From the NCBI GenBank assembly GCA_028692275.1, contig JAQUXR010000010.1, forward strand, positions 1 to 64,000: a stretch of DNA of 64,000 bases, given 5' to 3'. Positions 18,341 to 27,322 of this stretch are shown piece after piece. Positions within the stretch are counted from its first letter, which is position 1. Each line of letters begins with the position of its first letter. A program made the translations under genes and the position numbers. This stretch comes from Frisingicoccus sp009929615. Its GTDB lineage: Bacteria > Bacillota > Clostridia > Lachnospirales > Lachnospiraceae. The notes beneath the pieces were generated by a model. The model was not told where the DNA came from and searched no databases. It saw only the letters and a list, made by a program, of their open reading frames with translations.

Positions 18341-18629
18341 AAAAAAAGACTCTTATCCCTGTAAGGGACAAAAGTCTATAACCTCTGCGGTACCACCCAA
18401 TTTGGTGCAAAATGCACCCACTCGTATACATACTAACATATGTACCTTGTTGGTAACGGCCAAGGTCCCCGTCAACATCTACTCCTACTCTACAGTGTAG
18501 TTTCAAGCTGCCCTCCCGAGTCCATTCAATAGATGCCAATACACTGCATTCCCACCATCCGCAGCTCTCTGGAATATCTTTCTCTACCTACTTCTCTCGT
18601 TCATCGGTTTATTCTTTATCACTTTATAG
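18341..18629 (-). promoter_or_regulatory. tryptophan T-box riboswitch (leader RNA)
   Basis: Minus-strand leader with hallmarks of a T-box. The Stem I distal region has AGAGAG...GATGGTGGGAATGC (near 18545-18570). A specifier-loop TGG followed by A lies at 18522-18524, matching the tRNA-Trp anticodon. The conserved T-box bulge GGTGGTACCGC is at 18387-18397. It ends in a terminator hairpin with AGACTTTTGTCCCT / AGGGATAAGAGTCT arms and a run of eight T (18341-18375). Uncharged tRNA-Trp should favour the antiterminator and allow trp transcription. Confidence 0.92.
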
Positions 18630-18635
18630 TTATGA

Positions 18636-18664
18636 AGTATATACCTGCCCATTTAAAATGTCAA
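18636..18664 (-). promoter_or_regulatory. trp operon promoter
   Basis: Minus strand TTGACA (18659-18664), 17-bp spacer, TATACT (18636-18641), just upstream of the T-box. The predicted start near 18629 gives a leader of roughly 660 bases before trpE, about half of it repeat array. Confidence 0.75.
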
Positions 18665-18684
18665 TACTTCAATTTCAACTTTCT

Positions 18685-19056
18685 TCACCCTGCCATAATT
18701 CGTTCATATTCTTTTGGACGATAATGTTCGATATATTTACGATGCTGCTCTTCTTTCAAACAGTAACAGATAACACAATTCATGTTTTCCTTTAAAGCCT
18801 TACGCAGGCGATGATTGCCATCTACCAGCAGATAACGTCCACCCTTTACCTCTGCAAGCACACATGGTCTGTTTAAGTCTGTTTTCATAGCGTATTTATC
18901 ATTCACCGTTGCTTCCAGATTATCTTTAGCGATATAATCTGTGTCTACAAACCGGAGTTCAAAATCTCTTGGATTTTCTTCAATTGCTTTCAATATAGAA
19001 TCTACATCCCAAATTAACATTCCATTATCATTTGCAAAAAAATATCTCTGTCGCAT
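18685..19056 (-). CDS. ParB/sulfiredoxin-like domain protein
   Basis: 123-aa small protein of unknown role. A central segment reads RYLLVDGNHRLRKAL, like the GxHR-type nucleotide-binding motif of the ParB N-terminal/sulfiredoxin superfamily, and an upstream RPCVLAEVKGG strand fits the same fold. There is no helix-turn-helix domain, so it is not a chromosome-partition ParB. The ATG at 19056 follows AGGGTG by six bases; a GTG nine bases further up is too close to that site. It lies just upstream of the trp promoter, with a hairpin in its own leader. Confidence 0.6.
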   Translation of the reverse strand: MRQRYFFANDNGMLIWDVDSILKAIEENPRDFELRFVDTDYIAKDNLEATVNDKYAMKTDLNRPCVLAEVKGGRYLLVDGNHRLRKALKENMNCVICYCLKEEQHRKYIEHYRPKEYERIMAG

Positions 19057-19082
19057 ATCAATCACCCTATCTGAAAACGCAA

Positions 19083-19120
19083 AAAACCTGACTTCCTGGC
19101 CATTCAGGAATTCAGGTTTT
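19083..19120. terminator. hairpin in the divergent intergenic region
   Basis: Arms AAAACCTGA(C/A)TTCCTG and CAGGAA-TTCAGGTTTT form a long stem with a short loop, flanked by T-rich sequence on both strands. It lies 26 bases upstream of the ParB-like gene within its probable leader, so it could be an attenuator or the terminator of a short transcript. No riboswitch class is recognised. Confidence 0.5.
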
Positions 19121-19241
19121 ACTCTTTTTACGACTCAATTCTATCATCCTTTTAATTTTATTTCAAGCCCTAAGGTGAAAAAAATTTTTAAATTTAAGTA
19201 AAATTGTGCTATCATTATTGTTATGAAAAGGAGGGCCTTCC

Positions 19242-20462
19242 ATGTCAAAAGCGAAAAAGCTGACGGCACTATGCTGTCTGCTTTATTTCACCAGCTATAT
19301 CACCCGGCTGAATTATGCCGCATCTTTAAGCGAAATTATACATGCTATGGATATCACCAAGTCCATGGCCAGTCTGGCTGTTACTGGCAGTTTTATTACA
19401 TATGGTCTGGGTCAGCTCATCAGTGGTCCCCTTGGTGACCGTATTTCCCCGGAAAAATTTATTTTTTCTGGTCTTTTAGCAACTGCTGCCACGAATCTTC
19501 TTATTTCCTTTTCCGGCAGTATAATGATGATGACGATTCTCTGGTGTTTCAACGGATTTTTTCAGGCAATGCTGTGGCCGCCGCTGGTTCGGATTATGGC
19601 AGAAAACTTATCTCAGACAGAATACCGTAAAGCCTGCGTTAATGTCTCCGCCTCCGCATCCCTTGGCACCATCGCTGTATATATTCTTGTCCCTTTCTGC
19701 ATCCGTTTCGGCGGCTGGCGGCTGGGATTTATCATCCCTGCTGTTTTTGCTGTCTTGATAGCCTTCGTTTGGATACTTTCTACCAGACACCTGACAGCAT
19801 CCGCACCAGATACCCAGACAGATATTATTCCATCTCAATCTTCGGAGAATGTCCATCTGTTTCCCATGATTGTTCGTTCCGGTGCACTGCCTATATTTGT
19901 GGCAATTATGCTTCAGGGAACGCTGAGAGATGGTCTTACTACCTGGATGCCATCCTATATCAATGATATATATCATATGGGAACTTCTGTTTCCATACTA
20001 ACAACTGCCATTTTACCCCTGTTTAGCATTTTCAGTATAGCCTTTGCTTCCCAGCTAAACACCTGGGTTAAAAGCGAACTTCGTGCCGCTGTCATTTTAT
20101 TTGCAAGTGCTTTAACCGCCACCTGCTGTTTACTGCCGCTTTTTTCAAGCAATGCCCTTTTATCCGTGCTGCTGATGTCTATCATTACAGGCTGCATGCA
20201 TGGCATCAATATGCTTTTAATCAGCAGACTTCCTGCTTATTTTGAAAAATATGGCTGTGTTTCAACGATGTCCGGCATTTTCAATACCTTTACCTACATC
20301 GGAAGTGCCGTCTCTACTTATGGTATTGCAGCCCTGTCCGAAAATTTCGGCTGGCCTGCCACTATTGGAAGTTGGGCACTTATTGCTGCTTTAGGCATCG
20401 GTTTCTGTGTCTCTGCCATGAAACGCTGGCACTATTTCTTTAACTATACTTCTCAATCTTAA
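19242..20462 (+). CDS. MFS transporter, organophosphate/anion-type
   Basis: 406-aa membrane protein with about twelve hydrophobic segments. The segment YGLGQLISGPLGDRISPEKF after the second helix is the MFS loop-2-3 motif, in the form seen in the GlpT/UhpT-like (OPA) and related groups. The substrate is not predictable. GGAGGG lies seven bases before the ATG. The 3' end overlaps the converging TIGR04076-like gene by 23 bp. Confidence 0.75.
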   Translation: MSKAKKLTALCCLLYFTSYITRLNYAASLSEIIHAMDITKSMASLAVTGSFITYGLGQLISGPLGDRISPEKFIFSGLLATAATNLLISFSGSIMMMTILWCFNGFFQAMLWPPLVRIMAENLSQTEYRKACVNVSASASLGTIAVYILVPFCIRFGGWRLGFIIPAVFAVLIAFVWILSTRHLTASAPDTQTDIIPSQSSENVHLFPMIVRSGALPIFVAIMLQGTLRDGLTTWMPSYINDIYHMGTSVSILTTAILPLFSIFSIAFASQLNTWVKSELRAAVILFASALTATCCLLPLFSSNALLSVLLMSIITGCMHGINMLLISRLPAYFEKYGCVSTMSGIFNTFTYIGSAVSTYGIAALSENFGWPATIGSWALIAALGIGFCVSAMKRWHYFFNYTSQS

Positions 20463-20700
20463 ATATATTAAGTGTTTCTACATCGGGGCAGCAGAACATG
20501 GCTGTCCCCTCTTTTTGCCCTGGAATTTCCCCGCCATATCTTAGAATATCAATATATGGGAAAGCCACATGGGCTGCCATCGGACATAATTTTCCCCGTT
20601 CTGTATCAAAATCATAGCTGTCCCCTACTTTATGCCCTCTATGGCAGGGACAGGTTCCCTTCTGCTCAACCAATGTTATTTTTATCTTCGGTCTCCCCAT
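20440..20700 (-). CDS. TIGR04076-like small protein
   Basis: 86-aa protein matching my memory of the TIGR04076 family: a basic N-terminus (KIKITLVEQKG), the cysteine/histidine cluster CPCHRGHKVGDSYDF, then CPMAAHVAFPY and a C-terminal CCPD. Function unknown; the Cys/His pattern suggests metal binding. The frame overlaps the 3' end of pdxK by 35 bases, indicating co-transcription, and also overlaps the opposing MFS gene at its other end. Confidence 0.7.
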   Translation of the reverse strand: MGRPKIKITLVEQKGTCPCHRGHKVGDSYDFDTERGKLCPMAAHVAFPYIDILRYGGEIPGQKEGTAMFCCPDVETLNIFKIEKYS

Positions 20701-21526
20701 CTTTTATACTCCCTTCCGCCAGATACTGCTCTATCGGAATACCTTTATATTTATCTTCATTTCCCTTATTCTTCAAAATTAATTCAGAAATTCTTCCCAT
20801 TGCCTGCTGTACTGCTGCCTTTAATGGCCACCGGCGAATAACCGCTCCGACCAGGTATGCAGAAAACAAATCTCCGGTTCCGGGAAATCGTACCGGAATC
20901 ATTTCAAAAGGATAAACAAAATAATCATCATCCTCATGGCTGTAGCCACAGACATAATTCTGACCATCGTCACAGGCCACACTGGTAATAACAACAGAAC
21001 ATTGTCCACTACCGCTGAGTTTCTCGATAAGGGTATACATTTCATCTGATCCTACGGTTTTTCTATCCCGGTACATATCCGCCAGATAACAGGCTTCCGT
21101 AAAGTTCGGCGTAATAATATTCGCAATCTTGCAGAGTTCCCGCATATTAACTACCGTTTCCTCTGTAATGCCATTATAGAGTTTACCGTCATCACCCATA
21201 ATCGGGTCTACAACTACAAATACACCTCTTTTTTTCTGTTTATCCACATAATCTTTAATCAGTTTTACCTGTTCTTCCGATACAATAAAACCTGTGCATA
21301 TACAGTCAAACTCAAATTCCAATTCATCCCATACTTTCAGTGTTTTCCGCATATATTCTGTAGTATCGAGAATTTCAAATTTACCATAATCCAGAGTATT
21401 TGATACCAATGCTGTCGGCAGATTGTAAATATCGCACCCCATGGATGACAGCACGGGAAACATGGCCGATAAGGCCACTTTACCATATCCGGGCAGATCA
21501 TTAATCAATAATACTTTATTTTTCAT
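20666..21526 (-). CDS. pdxY: pyridoxal/pyridoxamine kinase
   Basis: 286-aa ribokinase-fold kinase making pyridoxal 5'-phosphate from B6 vitamers. Typical elements are LLINDLPGYGKVALSA at the N-terminus, the substrate strand FVVVDPIMGDDGKLY, TPNFTEACYL, and PGTGDLFSAYLVG with the catalytic Asp. I use the ATG at 21526 after AAGGA; the longer frame passes through the upstream terminator. The symbol could equally be pdxK in this clade. The product cofactor is needed by TrpB nearby, but no regulatory link is visible. Confidence 0.85.
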   Translation of the reverse strand: MKNKVLLINDLPGYGKVALSAMFPVLSSMGCDIYNLPTALVSNTLDYGKFEILDTTEYMRKTLKVWDELEFEFDCICTGFIVSEEQVKLIKDYVDKQKKRGVFVVVDPIMGDDGKLYNGITEETVVNMRELCKIANIITPNFTEACYLADMYRDRKTVGSDEMYTLIEKLSGSGQCSVVITSVACDDGQNYVCGYSHEDDDYFVYPFEMIPVRFPGTGDLFSAYLVGAVIRRWPLKAAVQQAMGRISELILKNKGNEDKYKGIPIEQYLAEGSIKDGETEDKNNIG

Positions 21527-21570
21527 ACAATCCTTTTCTCCTGTTGTTGAAAACTTTTCTATAATACAGA

Positions 21571-21612
21571 AACCGCCAACCCCCAAATATAATAACGGGA
21601 TTGGCGGTATTT
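21571..21612 (-). terminator. terminator after pyruvate carboxylase gene
   Basis: Arms ACCGCCAA and TTGGCGGT with an internal partly paired region, starting three bases after the stop of the carboxylase gene and followed by a short T-rich segment on the minus strand. Confidence 0.6.
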
Positions 21613-21614
21613 GA

Positions 21615-24600
21615 TTATAACTTAAATGTTACCAGCAAATCTTCTGAATTGACTTTTTCACCTTCGGATACATAAATCTTCTCTACGACTCCGGCAGTTT
21701 TGGAAACGATGGTTGTCTCAATCTTCATAGCTTCTACAACAAGAAGCGGTGTATTGACATCAACCTTATCCCCTTCCTTAACAAATATCTGACATACCGT
21801 TCCCGGAATTGAAGAACCAATCTGTCTAGGCTCTGTCTTATCTGCCTTCGGACGCTGATTTACATGAACAAGTTCATTCTTATCTTCGATAAGAACTTCT
21901 CGTACTGCACCGTTAACTTCAAAAGTCAATGTGCATTTACCATCGCTGTCCGCTGGTGTCTTACTAATATATTTAATAATTAAAGTTTTACCCTGTCCGA
22001 TGGTTACAACCGTTTCTTCTCTTGGTTTCAAACCATAGAAGTAAACACTGCTTTCCAGCTGGGATACGTCGTTATAAGCATCCAGATGCACACAGTAATC
22101 TTCATAAACCTTTGGATATAAAGCATAACTTACAGCTTTCTGACGAACTTCCAATGGTGTAAATGGTGTTAAATCAAACTTGCCCTTGAGATAATTCTCA
22201 ATAGCCACAATGTCAACACTCTCCAGCAATGTTCCCGGACGCACTGTAATCGGTTCGGCACCTTTCAGTACAATCTTCTGGAACTCTGCAGGGAATCCAC
22301 CATCCGGCTGTCCAATCATTCCCTTGAAATACTCAACAACAGATTCCGGATAAGAAATATCCTTGCCTGCTGTCAGAATATTGTCTTTATCCAGATTATT
22401 CTTGAACATGAAAATTGCAAGGTCTCCAACAACCTTAGAGGTTGGTGTTACTTTGACGATATTTCCAAGTAAGTCGTTAGCTTCTTTGTAAAGACGTTTG
22501 ATATCCTCAAAACGGTCTTTCTCACCCATATCTTTAACCTGCGCTAAAAGATTGGAATACTGTCCACCCGGAATCTCATATTTATAGATTTCAGAATTCG
22601 GAGAACACATGCCGCTTTCAAATGGTTTGTAAACTTCTCTGACACGTGCATAGTATTCGCTCAGTTCATGGAGTTCTGCGAGGTCTAACCCTGTTTCTCT
22701 CTCCGTTCCCTGAAGTGTTGCAACAATCGTATTCATAGATGGCTGGCTTGTCAGAGAACTCATAGATTCAATGGCCATATCGGCAATATCCACTCCGGCT
22801 TCTGCTGCCATCAACACTGTACTTACACCACTGCCTGTCGTATCATGGGTATGTAAATTCACAGGAATCTTTAATTCTTTTTTCAGCTCTGTAATCAAAG
22901 TCTTGGCTGCATATGGTTTAAGCAGTCCGGCCATATCCTTAATCGTAAGAATATGACAGCCCATAGCTTCGATTTCCTTAGCTTTCTTCATATAATATTC
23001 TAATGTGTATTTCTTCTCATTCGGATTTGAAATATCACCTGTATAGCAAATCGCACCTTCAACAATCTTGCCGGTTTCCAATGCTGTTTCCACTGGCATC
23101 TTCATATTATCTGTCCAGTTTAAGCTATCAAAAATACGGAATACATCAATACCTCTGTCTGCAGAAATACGAATAAACTCCTGAACCACATTATCCGGAT
23201 AGTTGCTGTAACCAACCGCGTTGGATGCACGAAGCAGCATCTGAATCAATGTATTCGGCATACGTTTACGCAATTCAGCCAGTCTGCGCCATGGTGATTC
23301 TTTAAGGAAACGATAGGCTGTATCGTAGGTTGCACCGCCCCACGCTTCTGCTGAAAAAGCATTGGCGAGGAATGCATTTGCTGCATAAGCTCCATCGGTA
23401 ATATCTCTTGTACGCATACGTGTTGCAAATAAGGACTGCTGGGCATCACGCATGGTTGTATCTGTAATATAAAGCTTTTTCTCTTTTAAGATCTTCTGGG
23501 TAAAGGCTTCTGCACCCAGTTTCAAGAATTCATCTCTGGCACCATAAACCGGTTTCTTCTCATCAAAAACAGGCATACGATGCGGTTCCAGATATGGTTT
23601 TTCACCATTGGCTGGATTTACAATCTTATCTCCGATAAATTCAAGAATCTTTGTAGCTCTATCCTGCGCTTTACGAAGTTCATACAGTTCCGGTGTTTCC
23701 TCAATGAATGTGGTATAACACTTTCCTGACTGGAAAATCTCATGATTCAATACATTGATAAGGAACTGGATGTTCGTTTTAACGCCACGGATACGCATCT
23801 CTTTCAATGCACGCAAAGATTTTCTGATAGCACCAATAAAGGTTCTGTCATGAGAAATAATCTTTACAAGCAAACTGTCGTAATATGGTGTAATTTCAGC
23901 ACCTGAATATGCATTACCACCATCAAGACGCAGTCCTGCTCCTGAACCCGAACGATATACATTAATTCTTCCTGTGTCCGGAAGGAAATTATTTGCCGGG
24001 TCCTCTGTGGTAATACGCGTCTGGATTGCATAGCCATTAACCTGGATTGCATCCTGATTTGGAATACCAATTTCTTCAGAATCCAATGTATAGCCCTCAG
24101 CGACCATAATCTGGGACTGTACAATATCAATACCTGTAATCATTTCAGATACTGTATGTTCTACCTGAATTCTAGGGTTCATCTCAATGAAATACGGATT
24201 ATTCTGATCATCCACAAGGAATTCCAGAGTTCCTGCATTTCTATAACCAACTTTCTTAACCAGACGGATAGAACTTTCAAAAATCAATTTTCTTACGTCA
24301 TCCGGCACCGTAAAGGCAGGTGCATACTCAACAACTTTCTGGTGACGACGCTGTACAGAACAGTCACGGTCATAAAGATGAACAACATTACCATAATTAT
24401 CGGCTAAAATCTGAACTTCAATATGTTTTGGACTTCTCAGATATTTCTCAATGAAAATCTGTTCATCACCAAAAGCTTTTCTGGATTCTTCTCTAGCTTC
24501 TCTGTATGCCTTTTCCAGTTCATCTGCACTATTGACAATACGCATACCACGTCCACCACCACCATTGGACGCTTTTAACATAACCGGATAGCCAATGAAT

Positions 24601-25070
24601 TCTGCAGCATTCACTACATCATCATAGTTCTCAACAGCCTTGTCAACACCTGGTATAATTGGTACCTGTGCTGCTGTAGCCATCTTCTTTGAAGAAATCT
24701 TATCTCCCATAGCACGCATCAAATCTGCACTTGGCCCTATGAAGACAATGCCACTTTTTTCACATGCTTCTGCAAAATATGGATTTTCAGATAAAAATCC
24801 ATAACCCGGATGAATGGCATCTACCTGGTGATTTTTTGCAATACGAATAATTTCGTCAATGTCCAGATAGGCATCTACCGGCCCCTTCTCCGGATTCAGC
24901 AAATAAGCCTCATCCGCTTTTGTCCTGAATAACGCATACTTATCTTCCTTTGAAAAAATAGCTACCGTACCTATTCCCAGCTCATTTAAAGCACGGAAAA
25001 TACGGATTGCAATTTCCCCACGGTTTGCTACCAGAACTTTCTTAAATTTTCTAATCCCTTGTTCTCCCAT
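21615..25070 (-). CDS. pyc: pyruvate carboxylase
   Basis: 1151-aa single-chain biotin enzyme forming oxaloacetate from pyruvate, bicarbonate and ATP. Biotin carboxylase covers residues ~1-455 (NRGEIAIRIFRA, ATP-grasp GGGGRGMR, HLYDRDCSVQRRHQK). The carboxyltransferase barrel covers ~535-810 (TTMRDAQQSLFATRMRTRD, DMAGLLKP). The PC tetramerisation region follows. A C-terminal biotin carrier has VEAMKIET with the biotinylated Lys. I start at the ATG at 25070 after GGAGGAATTGGG; the upstream 21 codons add nothing conserved. It lies 86 bp downstream of the Crh-like gene. Confidence 0.96.
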   Translation of the reverse strand: MGEQGIRKFKKVLVANRGEIAIRIFRALNELGIGTVAIFSKEDKYALFRTKADEAYLLNPEKGPVDAYLDIDEIIRIAKNHQVDAIHPGYGFLSENPYFAEACEKSGIVFIGPSADLMRAMGDKISSKKMATAAQVPIIPGVDKAVENYDDVVNAAEFIGYPVMLKASNGGGGRGMRIVNSADELEKAYREAREESRKAFGDEQIFIEKYLRSPKHIEVQILADNYGNVVHLYDRDCSVQRRHQKVVEYAPAFTVPDDVRKLIFESSIRLVKKVGYRNAGTLEFLVDDQNNPYFIEMNPRIQVEHTVSEMITGIDIVQSQIMVAEGYTLDSEEIGIPNQDAIQVNGYAIQTRITTEDPANNFLPDTGRINVYRSGSGAGLRLDGGNAYSGAEITPYYDSLLVKIISHDRTFIGAIRKSLRALKEMRIRGVKTNIQFLINVLNHEIFQSGKCYTTFIEETPELYELRKAQDRATKILEFIGDKIVNPANGEKPYLEPHRMPVFDEKKPVYGARDEFLKLGAEAFTQKILKEKKLYITDTTMRDAQQSLFATRMRTRDITDGAYAANAFLANAFSAEAWGGATYDTAYRFLKESPWRRLAELRKRMPNTLIQMLLRASNAVGYSNYPDNVVQEFIRISADRGIDVFRIFDSLNWTDNMKMPVETALETGKIVEGAICYTGDISNPNEKKYTLEYYMKKAKEIEAMGCHILTIKDMAGLLKPYAAKTLITELKKELKIPVNLHTHDTTGSGVSTVLMAAEAGVDIADMAIESMSSLTSQPSMNTIVATLQGTERETGLDLAELHELSEYYARVREVYKPFESGMCSPNSEIYKYEIPGGQYSNLLAQVKDMGEKDRFEDIKRLYKEANDLLGNIVKVTPTSKVVGDLAIFMFKNNLDKDNILTAGKDISYPESVVEYFKGMIGQPDGGFPAEFQKIVLKGAEPITVRPGTLLESVDIVAIENYLKGKFDLTPFTPLEVRQKAVSYALYPKVYEDYCVHLDAYNDVSQLESSVYFYGLKPREETVVTIGQGKTLIIKYISKTPADSDGKCTLTFEVNGAVREVLIEDKNELVHVNQRPKADKTEPRQIGSSIPGTVCQIFVKEGDKVDVNTPLLVVEAMKIETTIVSKTAGVVEKIYVSEGEKVNSEDLLVTFKL

Positions 25071-25111
25071 CCCAATTCCTCCATTCCTTCTCTCATCTCT
25101 AACTTTTAGAA

Positions 25112-25143
25112 AATCGAAGGTGTTTGCACACACCTCCGATTCA
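25112..25143 (-). terminator. hairpin between Crh-like gene and pyc
   Basis: Arms AATCG-AGGTGT and ACACCT-CGATT with single-base bulges, followed on the minus strand by TTTTCT. Placed 13 bases after the Crh-like stop. The T run is weak, so readthrough into pyc is possible. Confidence 0.5.
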
Positions 25144-25156
25144 GGGACGACTAGTT

Positions 25157-25414
25157 TTACTGTTGTCTTGATATATATTTGTCAATTGCATTGACAGCAT
25201 CTGTCTCATCTGGACCGTTTGCTGTAATCGTAATTGTTTCTCCTTCTGATAATCCCAAAGTCATCATACCCATGATGCTCTTTGCATTCACTTTCTTCTC
25301 CTGAATCTCTACGTAAATGCTGCTCTCATATTGGCTCGCCACCTGCACCAGTACCGCTACAGGACGTGCCTCCAAGCCCTTTGGAATGTTAATAGTCATA
25401 CTCTTTGAAACCAT
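25157..25414 (-). CDS. Crh-like HPr paralogue: Glu at position 15, Ser46 retained
   Basis: 85-aa HPr-fold protein. The active-site loop reads PKGLEARPVA, so residue 15 is Glu instead of the phosphorylatable His and phosphotransfer to sugar enzymes II should be impossible. The regulatory helix keeps K45-S46-I-M-G-M-M, the HPr kinase target. This is the logic of Bacillus Crh, which has Gln15. The position directly downstream of whiA matches the Bacillus crh locus. Expected role: Ser46-phosphorylated co-repressor with a CcpA-type regulator, or a direct metabolic effector. HPr kinase is encoded five genes upstream in the same direction. Confidence 0.88.
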   Translation of the reverse strand: MVSKSMTINIPKGLEARPVAVLVQVASQYESSIYVEIQEKKVNAKSIMGMMTLGLSEGETITITANGPDETDAVNAIDKYISRQQ

Positions 25415-25445
25415 AATTGTACCTTGCCCTTCTACCTTTAGTTCG

Positions 25446-26396
25446 TCAGCCTCTAGTCCTTAATTCATCCGCCAAAAAACTTAATTTTCGCAATCGGTGA
25501 TTCACACCGGACTTTCCTACAGGAATTGACAATAAATTTCCCAGTTCAACAAGCGATGCTTCCGGATATTCCAGTCTCAACTGGGCAATCTCCCTCAATC
25601 CATCTGTCAATTCACCGAACCCAACTGTATCGCGGATATAAGTGATATCCTCAATCTGTTTAACAGCTGCGGATACGGTCTTTGAAATATTAGCCGTTTC
25701 GCAATTCACGCGGCGATTTACCGAATTTCGCATCTCCTTCAGAATCCGTATGTTCTCCAGTTCCATAAGTGAAACATGCGCTTCCATGACATTCAGTATA
25801 TCCACAATCTGAGATGCTTCTTTGATATAGACCACGTGGTACTTCTTCCGGAGAATCCACTTGCCATCAATATTAAAAACCTTCATCATATCGCAAATCT
25901 GCTGTGCCCGCTCAAAGCTGGTACATACAATTTCAAAATGATAGGTTTTCTCCGGTTCACTGATGGAGCCGGCACATAAAAATGCGCCACGTAAAAACGC
26001 CCGTTTACAACAGGCTTTTCGAAGAATCAGTGGATCAACTTTTGTGTAGTCTGCCGCGAATTCCTCGCCGTCATTCATCATCTTTACTGAGGCTAAAACT
26101 TTCCTCGCCGCTGTATCATCACGAACCTCTAATATGTAGGTGCGGCTTTTCCCAGTATGCATATGACTTCTGACGCACACGTTACATTCTATATTATATG
26201 TTTTTTTCAATAATGTAAAGTATTTTCTTGCAACAGATAAATTTTCTGTATGAACTTTTATGGAAATTCTTTCCAATTCATCTTTTGTGATTTTTCCACA
26301 CAAACTTAAAATTGCTGCCGTTTCAGCAATCCTGCAATGCATGGCTGCTCCTGTCTGGTAGGCCAACTCTTCCTTCACCCGACTGGAAAATGACAT
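25446..26396 (-). CDS. whiA: DNA-binding protein WhiA
   Basis: 316-aa Firmicute/Actinobacteria regulator. The N-terminal two-thirds resembles a degenerate LAGLIDADG homing-endonuclease fold (FLRGAFLCAGSISEPEKTYHFE). The C-terminal ~90 residues form a helix-turn-helix ending in VGKSGVNHRLRKL. Known roles are cell division and chromosome-segregation effects in Bacillus. Lies between rapZ and the Crh-like gene; the usual yvcK-type gene between rapZ and whiA is absent. Confidence 0.93.
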   Translation of the reverse strand: MSFSSRVKEELAYQTGAAMHCRIAETAAILSLCGKITKDELERISIKVHTENLSVARKYFTLLKKTYNIECNVCVRSHMHTGKSRTYILEVRDDTAARKVLASVKMMNDGEEFAADYTKVDPLILRKACCKRAFLRGAFLCAGSISEPEKTYHFEIVCTSFERAQQICDMMKVFNIDGKWILRKKYHVVYIKEASQIVDILNVMEAHVSLMELENIRILKEMRNSVNRRVNCETANISKTVSAAVKQIEDITYIRDTVGFGELTDGLREIAQLRLEYPEASLVELGNLLSIPVGKSGVNHRLRKLSFLADELRTRG

Positions 26397-26425
26397 GATA
26401 CCACTCCCATCTATCTTTAACAGAA

Positions 26426-27307
26426 CTATTCGGATTTATTTCTTCTTTGGTCGTTTGAAATATCTCTGTGCTCTGCTTTTATGCTATAATTTCTCTCTTC
26501 AAAACGTCTGAATAATTCATTTGTTATGGTTACGGAACGATGTTTTCCACCGGTACAGCCTATGCCAATAACCAGCTGATTTTTTCCTTCTTTAATATAC
26601 TGTGGCACTAAAAAAGTCAGCAAATCTTCGATTTTATTCAAGAAAATCTCAGCCTCTTTGCAATTCATCACGTAATCCTGAACTTCTTTATCATTACCTG
26701 TCTTTTTTTTCAGATTTTCTTCATAGTAAGGATTCGGAAGAAAACGCACATCAAAAACCAGGTCTGCATCTGCCGGAATGCCATATTTAAATCCAAAGGA
26801 CAGAACCGTCATATAAAAGTTTCTATAAGGTTCATTTTTAACAAATATTTTATCTACTTCGCCCTTTAAATCACGAACAAGCATCTGGCTCGTATCAATG
26901 ATATAATCCGCCCTTTGCTTGAGAAAATGCATCTTCTTGCGTTCACTGCTGATACCATCTTCAATACGTCCATGAGCTGCCAGCGGATGCTGTCTCCGAG
27001 TCTCTTTATAACGTTTAATTAACACGCCATCATCACAGTCTAAATATAAAATTTCGTACTGGATTCCCAAGGCTGCCAGACTTTCCAGAACCTTATTCAC
27101 CGTTGCCAGGCCCTCGCCGCTTCGTATATCAATACCAAGAGCAGCTTTTGGCACAGCTCCTGCCTCCGTTCCCGAAACAAGTTCTGCAAATTTAGGCAGC
27201 AAAGGCACCGGCAGGTTATCTACGCAAAAATAGCCTGCATCCTCTAACATCTTTAATACGGAACTTTTTCCTGCTCCTGACATCCCTGTAACAATGACAA
27301 AACGCAT
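26426..27307 (-). CDS. rapZ: RNase adapter / nucleotide-binding protein RapZ (YvcJ)
   Basis: 293-aa P-loop protein. Walker A GMSGAGKSS is at residues ~8-16, DNLP follows, and the C-terminal domain has IGIGCTGGKHRSV and ends in HRDI. In enterobacteria it delivers the small RNA GlmZ to RNase E; in Bacillus the role is less clear and linked to competence. Starts 15 bp after the murB stop, with GGAGG before the ATG. Confidence 0.93.
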   Translation of the reverse strand: MRFVIVTGMSGAGKSSVLKMLEDAGYFCVDNLPVPLLPKFAELVSGTEAGAVPKAALGIDIRSGEGLATVNKVLESLAALGIQYEILYLDCDDGVLIKRYKETRRQHPLAAHGRIEDGISSERKKMHFLKQRADYIIDTSQMLVRDLKGEVDKIFVKNEPYRNFYMTVLSFGFKYGIPADADLVFDVRFLPNPYYEENLKKKTGNDKEVQDYVMNCKEAEIFLNKIEDLLTFLVPQYIKEGKNQLVIGIGCTGGKHRSVTITNELFRRFEERNYSIKAEHRDISNDQRRNKSE

Positions 27308-27322
27308 TTATCTGCCTCCTGA

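Noticed and set aside
18040..18364. Several overlapping open frames of 60-80 codons on both strands in the trp leader
   Set aside because: They lie inside the 118-bp palindromic repeats. The same peptide recurs in shifting frames because 118 is not a multiple of three, and none has a sensible ribosome binding site.
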